Source of the DNA: Neoceratodus forsteri
Lineage: Eukaryota; Chordata; Ceratodontiformes; Ceratodontidae
NCBI GenBank assembly: GCA_016271365.2
Contig: CM057452.1
Span: forward strand, 1,242,075,001 to 1,242,139,000
Reading direction: 5' to 3'
Length of the DNA: 64,000 nucleotides
Each line of letters starts with the position of its first letter. Position 1 is the stretch's first letter. The position numbers were made by a program, and so were the translations under genes. The notes beneath the pieces were generated by a model, which saw nothing but the letters and a program-made list of their open reading frames with translations, did not search any database and was not told the origin of the DNA. Shown here in pieces: positions 56,043 through 64,000 of this stretch.

Positions 56043-56768
56043 TGGCACGTTGACCAAAATGGATCATTTTCGAGGGGTAACACAGCTTGATAGAGTACCA
56101 AAAATGGCAATTAGTAGTAAATTCCACATTAGGTGCAGTGGAGTACCTTCCTGGTCCCCACATTTGTAGCACTGTCCTGTAGGGATTTGATCTATCTTTA
56201 GGAGATTTTTTGGTATGCAGTGCAGTTGTAGAGGATTGAAAACTGTTGTGTTTTATGATCTATCCAGGACTGTTATTTTCCTGCCAATGTCTAGATATCT
56301 TCCCACTCCACTGAACTGTGTACATACCCAGCTCTCCTGACCACTTGTCTGTGACCTCATTGGTTTTACCATGAATTTTGTACACTATAAATTTATACCA
56401 AATGGATATCAAGCAGAGCTGCTTCAAGTTGTACAAAACCTCCTCTTCCCAGTATGACAAAGCTCTATCCACAGTGTTCCCAGTCCTCATCACCCAACTT
56501 TTTATGTTGTACACTTGTAGCCACCAAAATGGCTTGCTATTTCATATTTCTAAAGAAATTTGATTCTGTTTTATTTAGTTTTTATATGAAGCTGGTTTCC
56601 ACAAGCAAGATTAGTTGCAGATAGTTTAAAAATACAGTACAACATAGTATGGTACAACACAGTATAAGGTAGATCACACAAATTACAGCCACAATGTAAG
56701 TAACACAAATCAGAGGCACTTAACACAATGCAGGGAAACAGCAGACAAAAATTAGGTGCAAAACTGGA

Positions 56769-57425
56769 TTCTCTCTGGGGGCCTTACAGAGGTACTGTAT
56801 GAGGCAAGAGATGTCTCTATGGTTATCTCAGAAATTTCAGAAAACATGCACATGTCACTGTTTTCCACTTTTCAGCAGATATTGGTAGGCATCTCATTTA
56901 CTAGGATGGTAGGAGGCTTGTTATGTTCAGAAGGTTTTGTAGCCTTGTTTGCCCCTAACGTCCTGTAAACTTAGTAGGACACTCTCCAGTCTAGGTAGTT
57001 AAGCCATTTCCCATTTACTGTTCTTCTACAGTATGTTGGTGTTGCCACATATGGATTGGTCATTGCTTCCTTTTAGGGATGCACTAGTCAGGCATAGGAG
57101 CTTACTAAACTGGGCATGTGTGTGGATAAGGGCGTATGCTTTAAAGACTGCAGTAATATGATAAATACCAATGCTAAAAGCACCACTTCAACTTTCTTGC
57201 ATAGGTTCCAATCTATTTCTAGCCATCCTGGAGACTGAGTATCTTGTTCTGCTTCCTCAGTCATCAAGCACTGCAGCTGTAGGAAAAGCTGTGTTGATAT
57301 TTCTGGATATTTCACAATATATCTAATGTAATTCTCTCTAGTGGTCTTACAATAGTACTTCATACAGGAAGGACATTTCCCTAGCGATATCACAGAAATT
57401 TCAGGAAATATCTGAACATGTCAAT
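56769..57425. repeat. Diverged direct repeat pair, about 95 bp, 561 bp apart
   Basis: ATTCTCTCTGGGGGCCTTAC to CACATGTCACTG (56769-56861) matches ATTCTCTCTAGTGGTCTTAC to GAACATGTCAATG (57330-57425), sharing ATCTCAGAAATTTCAG / ATCACAGAAATTTCAG. It could be a tandem duplication or old terminal repeats. No frame lies between them. Confidence 0.55.
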
Positions 57426-57539
57426 GGCTGCAACTGTAGTGGAGCAAGAATGGCATTTTCCCTGCTGTGATGTTCTATATAGTGGTACTGTCTCTCTGGA
57501 TCCTTCATTCCTCCAAGTTTTGGAAGGTGCCAGGTATCG

Positions 57540-57834
57540 TTAAAGGGGCACTGTCAGTTTTTTATAATTTTTACAAAGTATATGTAATCAGTTGTCATCT
57601 TGCCAGTACTATGACTAAAAATGCATAAATGCCCCAAAAGATACAAAAAAGTGCCATTTATTGTTTTTTTGTGACTAATTAAATTACCTTATTGAAAGCC
57701 CACCTGCCGATGCTGCCATGTGTCCATGCCCAAGTTACGTCCAAGTTGACTCATTGTACATGCTTTAATTCACCTTAAAGCCCCCATTACACACATGTTA
57801 TAACAGTAGATAGTCCTAATATGGATTCCTTTAA
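57540..57834. mobile_element. Possible TTAA-type MITE
   Basis: The left end TTAAAGGGGCACTGTCAG at 57540 is close to the left end of the element at 2720. A TTCCTTTAA at 57826-57834 is a candidate right end (reverse complement TTAAAGGAATCC, also of TTAAAGGRR type), but the two ends do not match well beyond nine bases. The left end is convincing; the right one is not. Confidence 0.4.
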
Positions 57835-58762
57835 ATCAAGATTGGACATGTATTACAAAGACAGAATTACTGAATTTTAATGTAAGGACTAGCAAGCTAT
57901 AAGGACAGTGTCTGATGCTTGAAATTTCCTATGATTCCTATGATCACACACATAATAAGCCTAGCTATGACTCCTTTCCCCCTTTTATTCTTTCTTGCAC
58001 TACTATACTACTCTACTATCACACTTACTCTACCCCCTTGTACCTCATTATCATCCTAGACTATTCCTCAGTCTATTCCTCCACCCTTCCTTCTCTCTAT
58101 CTCTAGACTCTTTGACTTCCCTGCCTTACTTCTAGTCTTGCTTCTACCCCTCCCCCAACTTTTGCCTTTACATAATTACCATCCAACCATATGCATTTAG
58201 GTGATACATTTCTCCTGTTGCTCCTGCTGCTAAACTGTTAGTAACTAAGCACTTGACTCTACATAGCTCCTGCTTTGCCCACCTTTTCTGTTGTTTTTAC
58301 CATAGATTTGCTTATGCATATTGTCTGACTGGCTAAGTATTTCTCTGATTAAAGGTGAAATGTCTTCTTCAACTCCCTGCCATGAATGTGTAACCCCTAA
58401 GAGGCGCTATTCCAAGAGTTGCTACCCCTGCCTGTATGGCTATACACAGGTTGAGGGACCTGAGTTCACTAATAAGGTGCCTCCAACCAGAGTAGTGCTA
58501 TTGGGGTTGCTTGTCTACTGTGGTATAGCCCTCTGGGAAGCTATAATCCCCCCAACAGCCCTCCTAGTGGCCTACTACCTGATGCAATAGTAAATTTGCA
58601 GACAGTATGGAACAGTAATAATATGCTCACATCCTTCACACTCACCACCAGGGTTAGACCTGCAGCATTTTCGCTGGAGATCCCCATAAAGTAAGGTTAA
58701 TGATACAATAGCACACACTTAACACAGTAATCCAGCTAATAATATGCACACTAACCAGGTTA
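57835..58762. other. Unassigned stretch
   Basis: A pyrimidine-rich tract lies at 57960-58170. A plus frame at 58321-58590 (89 codons, with a hydrophobic LLGLLVYCGIALW segment) has no recognised relative. No repeat structure was seen. Confidence 0.3.
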
Positions 58763-58766
58763 AATG

Positions 58767-60440
58767 TGAAGAAAGACAATCAGGTTTATTTAGGACAGTG
58801 AACAAGGAAGGGCTGTGAATCTAGACAAATGATTTAATATCTGACTTAGTTCAGTGATTGCATGCACTATTTGTCCCACACCGACAGTCACACAACACTG
58901 GGTACCCAGGATGGTAAGTGTGGCAACCCAGAGGCATTGCCCATGGGTGGCCAGTATTGCAGTTGATGTTGGAGCCCTTGGTGGAAAGAAAAGGCAGTTA
59001 ACATGCAAAACACACATATTATTTGTAATCCGAGCTGGTTGGCTCAGTCCTTTGTAAGCCCAAGGAAGTGAGATAATTAGATGATACCACAGATGATTCA
59101 AACACTCATTATAGGGAGGTACCCTGATTGTACTCACGCTACCAGGAATCTGCTGCAAGCCAGGTGATAGGGAGACCTCGTGGTGATGACCCATGGGCAT
59201 AGCTAAGCAGGGCCGACATGACACACCTCCTCTTCACGGCCTTTCCTCTCAGTGACCGCAACCTTCATGTTGTTGCTGCACAGGGACTGGATCCTCAAGC
59301 TGGTCTCTCGACGAAACAGTCTCTGGTACAGGAATAGTGGCCTGAGCTGAATTGGCAGGGCCCATGCAGGATGAGCAGTCTAGCAAAGTTTGTGATCTTC
59401 TGCTGGTGAAGCCTCCAGTTGGTGTAACAGGTTTGGGTTGAGGGGAACAGGTCTCAACCCATAGAACACATTCAGCACAGGCAAAATTAAATAGTACTAG
59501 CTTTGAACAGTTTGGATACAGTCCGGTCACCAGCTCAGCACTTTCTCTGACCAGACCTCTTGATCCAATTTCCTGTCGCACACAAGCTGGGCCGATAGCT
59601 TCAGGGGCAAGTCTTTGGTCCAAATTGCAAATAGCACTAACAAACTTCTTCTTCTCTTTCTGCTGCATTTCCAGGCTGGAATCAGACAGGTCCAACTTCT
59701 GCTATTGGCAGTCTTAAGCAGGAGAACAGTGGCTGGAAGGCAAGTTGGGCCTCTCCTGGCCTATTCTCCTATGCTCCTACTGGGAGCTGCTGCTTGAAAG
59801 CATGAGCTGTTCACATTTCAACCTCCAACTCTAACTGATCCACTGTCTCTTGTCCCTCTGGGGATTCCCTGGTAAATCCAGGCTTGTGGTTGGCTGAAGG
59901 AGCTGTCAGTTACAGATAGGGCTCCCCCTCCAGGCCAAATTAGCGCCAACTGAAAAACTTAAAAACTACAGATTTTCCTTCCCACAGAACACTGGGGTTC
60001 GGATCTGTTTTAGGTCCCTAGTGGTTCTATTGGTCCAGTTACTGGAACTTCCCAGACCCAACATGGTGGCTCCCATCCAAATGAATGAGCTACAAATAAA
60101 GCAGGTTAGACAAATGTCTCTATTTCCAATATAACAATGTACAAACAGTAAATAAGCATAAGTCCTACACAGGCTCCCTCTCCGCAAGTAGCGACTACAG
60201 ATTGGAGCAAATCAGAGTACTGTCTGGTCAGTCGCAAACCCTAAATCACTCAAACCGGCACAGACCACTTACTTAACACAAATTAGCTAGTCTCTTAAAG
60301 GAACAGGTGTGGAGGCTTAATATGGCACTCTCACGCAGATAACAGGATCACACTAGGATGGGACACCAGCCTGGCAGTGAGCATTTAAGGAGCCCATGAA
60401 GACATTACAGTAAACCCCAAATTGAAGGGGGGGGGTTACA
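58767..60440 (-). mobile_element. Candidate solo LTR (1.67 kb)
   Basis: On the minus strand it starts TGTAACCCCCCCCC (60440) and ends CTTTCTTCA (58767), giving TG...CA ends. The 4-bp sequences outside both ends are identical, AATG (58763-58766 and 60441-60444). An AATAAA lies about 18 bases before the 3' end, as expected for an R-U5 boundary. No gag, pol or env frame is present. Frames on either strand (for example 59695-59249) are not recognisable. Chance agreement of a 4-bp flank is possible. Confidence 0.45.
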
Positions 60441-60479
60441 AATGTTCTTAGAGTATTAACACTTATTATCTTATACTTT

Positions 60480-60712
60480 ATAGTTTTGTTTTTAGAGCTA
60501 GTATTGTCTGCCCTCTGCTGTTTTGAAACACACCTGTACTGACTGTTTCAGCCATTGTTTGTATTGTATTTCCACCATTGGAATCTTGTATTGTATCCAC
60601 TTATTGTCTTGTATCTACATCTTGTAACGTCCTGGGTCATACCTGAAAATAGTATTTCTATGTCTAGAACACCTACCCAGTTACCAAAAACAAATAAATA
60701 AATGCTATGATA
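60480..60712 (+). mobile_element. L2-like LINE 3' end
   Basis: It contains CATACCTGAAAATAG, then ACCTACCCAGTTACC and (AAAT)n at 60692-60708. The same arrangement ends the L2-like element at 46270-46345 (CGTACCTGAAAATAG, ACTTACCTGGTTAAC). Only the last 230 bases are present. Confidence 0.65.
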
Positions 60713-60916
60713 TGGTACTGAGCCACGGGCAGACTTGTTCATGAACCTGTTTGGAGATTTTTTATGTATATGAAAACATACATTGTATGACACTATGGAC
60801 TTTTCAAATTTTGGCAAAGTGAATCTAATTTTAAAACAAGTGCTCTATCCTGTTTAATTTGGAGTTTGAAAATTGAAGCTGTGCCTCTGAGCATGAACAT
60901 TAGCGTCACCTCTAAG

Positions 60917-61818
60917 TAGAGATGCAGCAAATTTAAAATCCGCATGCGAAGTGAATGCAAAGTGACCACTTCGCGTTGGCACTTCACTATGTGGAATGCC
61001 CCATAGGAAAGGCTCACTTCACCTTGTTATTATTACTTAGCGTTGTCATTCCACTTTAAACACTAAGTAAGGTGGAGTGGCAACAATATTGGCAGCACCC
61101 CACCCACACAGTCACCAGAATTAATGTGCATCCCCAAAGTGATACTGTCTTGTGTCCAGAAAACTCCCCAGTGCTGATGAAGTGGAATGAGAGCATAACA
61201 AGTAATGCAAAGTCTCCCAGAATTAATGGCACACTCAGTCATGCATGCAGTGGTCACACTCAGAGTCACCAGAATTAATGTGCATCCCCAAAGTGCTACT
61301 GTCTTGTGTCCAGAAAACTCCCCAGTGCTGATGAAGTGGAATGAGAGCATAACAAGTAATGCAAAGTCTCCCAGAATTAATGGCACACTCAGTCATGCAT
61401 GCAGTGGTCACACTCAGAGTCACCAGAATTAATGTGCATCCCCAAAATGCTACTGTCTTGTGTCCAGAAAATTCCCCAGTGCTGATGAAGTGAAATGAGA
61501 GCATAACAAGAAATGCAGTCTTCCAGAATTAATGGTGCACTGCAAATGCACAGACAGATTAAGATTGCACTGCACACTCAAGAGATGCATACGAAAAGGC
61601 ATAACAACACCTAACTAGTGCATACAAGTCACAAATCCAAATCTGGAAACGAAAACATGTTGACAGTTGGTGGATTAGTGCACAGCAGTAACAATCCACT
61701 ACCAGTAAAGATACCACAAAGCAGTATAAAAAATTCATGCAGGTGTGGTCGATAGCAGGTTCACACTGCTGCAATTACTCTATGGCACAATAAAAGGTGT
61801 CTGATTTAATGGCATGCA

Positions 61819-61862
<44 letters not shown>

Positions 61863-62646
61863 CAAGTAATGAGTAGCAAATTGAAAACCTTTAGTAATAT
61901 AACCAAATGTTTTAAACAGACAAATTATACACTGCTGCACCACAACAATCAGCAACAAAATGTCAAGAATTACTGAAAATATTACTGTGTGTACATTAAC
62001 ACAGTTATACAAGAAAAATATAACCAAAACAGAAAGACTGCCTTTTTCTCCCAGTTAATGTACCTACACCACAAATACGCCCCTCCCCCAAAGCACACTT
62101 CACAGTATACAGTACACAGACTGACTGTTCTAAATTAACATTCAAAATCCACACACAACAATAATCACTCGATGATATGAGCACAGAAGGGTTTCCTACA
62201 ATCGATGTAGTAAATTTTGAGCCAAAAAAATGACTCAAAAAGACATTTTAAACAGCTTTTAGAGGTTTTTGAGTCGCAGACCTCTGAAAGCAAACTGTCT
62301 CCAGCTACCACTACACACACACTACCCAGGCCAGAACTGAGGCTGTGCAGAACAATCTAGAGCCCATGTGACCTGCAATCCCGTGAATCACTGCAGTATT
62401 TCATTTGGAGCTCAATTACAAGGCGAAGTGAGGTGAATTACATTGATTTCAATGTACTTCACCTTAAAATTGATGGAGAAGTGGTTTGGGGAAGGTAGAA
62501 TAACGCAAAGTCATTAGTTTCAGTGGACTTCGTGTTACTCATTATGAAGTGAAGTACTCCACTTCACATTGTGGAGTACTCCGCAGGTTCCACGTTCTCT
62601 GTGAATCACTTCATGGAGCGAATTGGGGCCACTTCACCCACCACTA
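60917..62646. mobile_element. Non-autonomous hAT element, copy 2
   Basis: It starts TAGAGATGCAGC and ends CACCCACCACTA. It matches copy 1 (10630-12834) over most of its length: three 154-bp subrepeats (61119, 61273, 61428), then the unique right half with CACAATAAAAGGTGTCTG, GAAAGACTGCC and CAATCGATG landmarks. It lacks the MIR-like SINE of copy 1. The flanking 8 bases (CCTCTAAG and TTTATAGT) do not match, so the target duplication has decayed or one end is rearranged. No transposase is present. Confidence 0.85.
61818..61861. repeat. (CA)n microsatellite in hAT copy 2
   Basis: About 20 uninterrupted CA dinucleotides. The homologous point of copy 1 (12060-12080) and copy 3 (63665-63690) has only short CA/CATA runs, so the expansion is specific to this copy. 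Confidence 0.95.
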
Positions 62647-62688
62647 TTTATAGTTTTGTAACTCACATGCTGCACAGGAAGGTACACA

Positions 62689-63262
62689 AATGCCTATGGC
62701 TGTACTCCCCTGATGAGCTGCAACACAAAACTCCCTGGGACCTCGACTTAAAAACACGTATTAATGAGTACAATGGTGGGGTGGTGAAGCCTGGAGAGAT
62801 ACTACAAAACAGGCTTACAATACATCCAAGTAACAAAAAAAAAAATTAATGTTGTGAATCGTGACGTGATCGTGAATCATGATTTGTGACTGCATTTGTG
62901 ACTGTGATAATGAAGAAAATGATTCAGTGTTGATGGTGTGAGATAACCAATATGAAACTATATTGGGAACCCGAATGCCTATGGCCGTACTTCCCCGATA
63001 AGCTGTAGCTTAAAACTCTCAGACTTAAAAACACGTATGAATGAGTACAATGGTGGGGTCGTGAAACCTGGAGAGATACTACAAAGCAGGCTTACAATAC
63101 ATTCAAGTAACTAATAAAAAAATTAATGTTGTGATTCATGACGTGATCGTGAATCGTGATTTGTGACTGCATTTGTGACAGTGATGATGAAGAACGAGAT
63201 TTGTATCACGAGTGACAAGTGATGGTGGTCCTGACTTAAAAACGTATATTAATGAGTACAAT
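62689..63262. repeat. About-280-bp direct repeat, 2.2 units
   Basis: Unit 1 (62689-62918) and unit 2 (62974-63194) share AATGCCTATGGC, GACTTAAAAACACGTAT, GAATGAGTACAATGGTGGGG-like, GGAGAGATACTACAAA and GACGTGATCGTGAATC blocks. A third fragment lies at 63232-63262. Unit 1 is within a plus frame (LKTRINEYNGGVVKPGEILQ). Unit 2 has small deletions that break it. Confidence 0.8.
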
Positions 63263-63364
63263 GTTCATGCAGAATTATGCACCACACCTGTCCAGTACTC
63301 TGAAGGGAAGACAAAGAGACAACTGTGATTTAAGTTACAGATGGAGATTGGGCCCTAAAGAGAT

Positions 63365-64000
63365 GCAAATGCACAGACAGATTAAGATTGTGCTGCACAC
63401 TGAAGAGAAGCAGACACAAAGGCACAACACCTAACCAGTGCTCACCATCAGAAATTCAAATCTGGAAAAGAATACCTTTGCCAGTTGGGGCAGGCCGGGG
63501 GGGGCAGTGTACTGCACTTCTGCAGTAACAGTCACTAGTACTAGTACCAGTAAAGATACCACAAAGAAGTACAAAAGTCATACAGCTGCAGTGGATAGCA
63601 GGTTCACATTGCTGAAATTACTATGTGGCACAATAAAAGGTGTCTGATTTGATGACACATGTCACAAACATACTCACACACACACACACCAAGTAATGCA
63701 TAGCAAATTGAAAACTTCAGTAATATAACCACATGTTTTAAACAAACTAAAATTATGCACTGATGCACCACAACAATCAACAAAAAAATGGCAAGAATTA
63801 TTGAAAATATTACTGTGTGTACATTAACACAGTTATAAGAAAAATATCACCAAAACAGAAAGAACTCTTTTTCTCCAAGTTAATCTACCTACACCACAGA
63901 TACGCCCCTTCCCCAAAGCACACTTCTACTTTCTTTCAGTACACAGACTGAATGCTATACATTAACATTCAAAATCCACACACAAACAATAAACGCTCAA
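63365..64000. mobile_element. Non-autonomous hAT element, copy 3 (partial, runs off the window)
   Basis: It begins GCAAATGCACAGACAGATTA, the point just after the subrepeats in copies 1 and 2. It continues through CACAATAAAAGGTGTCTG (63630), the short CA run, AACCACATGTTTTAAAC and the AGAAAAATATCACC region, and is still matching at the last base. The left terminal part with subrepeats is missing. Confidence 0.8.

Overview
This is a gene-poor, repeat-packed stretch of a large vertebrate genome. I recognise no host protein-coding exon. Nearly everything identifiable is mobile-element debris: retrotransposons of the CR1, L2-like and L1 groups, a DIRS-like fragment, tRNA-derived SINEs, hAT-type and TTAA-type DNA transposons, foldback elements and tandem arrays. 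CR1 copies with 3' ends of the ATTCTATG/TTTCTA type, abundant L2-like LINEs, a CORE/MIR-like SINE, DIRS debris and TTAAAGGG-ended MITEs point to a tetrapod. My best guess is an amphibian such as a caecilian. Tuatara-like or lungfish-like genomes cannot be excluded from sequence alone.

Layout, 0-15.5 kb: a diverged 478-bp duplication, a dead hAT transposase (minus), a LINE 3' end, a TTAA-flanked MITE, a tandem array of about 14 units (3.44-4.55 kb), a long L2-like LINE (minus, 4.6-7.8 kb), a CR1-like scrap, an L1 ORF1 fragment, and a nested set in which a tRNA-like SINE was split by a 2.2-kb non-autonomous hAT element with perfect 8-bp target duplications, itself carrying a MIR-like SINE. A DIRS-like scrap and a foldback element follow.

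15.7-22.06 kb: a strongly strand-asymmetric C-rich, G-poor block of unknown origin containing a tailed tRNA-Lys-like pseudogene. 22.06-27.4 kb: an L2-like LINE (minus), then a composite repeat (24.5-25.8 kb) with a 10-unit 52-bp minisatellite, then a 271-bp tandem array that was later split by a 2.83-kb CR1 (27.37-30.20 kb).

30.4-44.3 kb: poorly resolved sequence, a SINE, a second copy of the composite repeat (35.4-37.0 kb), an internally deleted L1 ORF2, and the best-preserved LINE in the window, a CR1 with ORF1 (SGNH esterase), endonuclease and reverse transcriptase (minus, 39.9 to about 44.3 kb). 44.5-51.6 kb: tRNA-SINEs and two plus-strand LINEs, one interrupted by a SINE-bearing palindromic insertion. 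51.6-58 kb: palindromes, a 1.27-kb giant foldback element, SINE debris and a possible second TTAA element. 58.8-60.4 kb: a candidate solo LTR. 60.9-64 kb: two more copies of the same hAT family, the last running off the window.

No gene set works together here as a pathway. The relationships are layers of insertion, and several can be ordered in time from nested junctions. All boundaries come from reading by eye; repeat-library searches were not possible.
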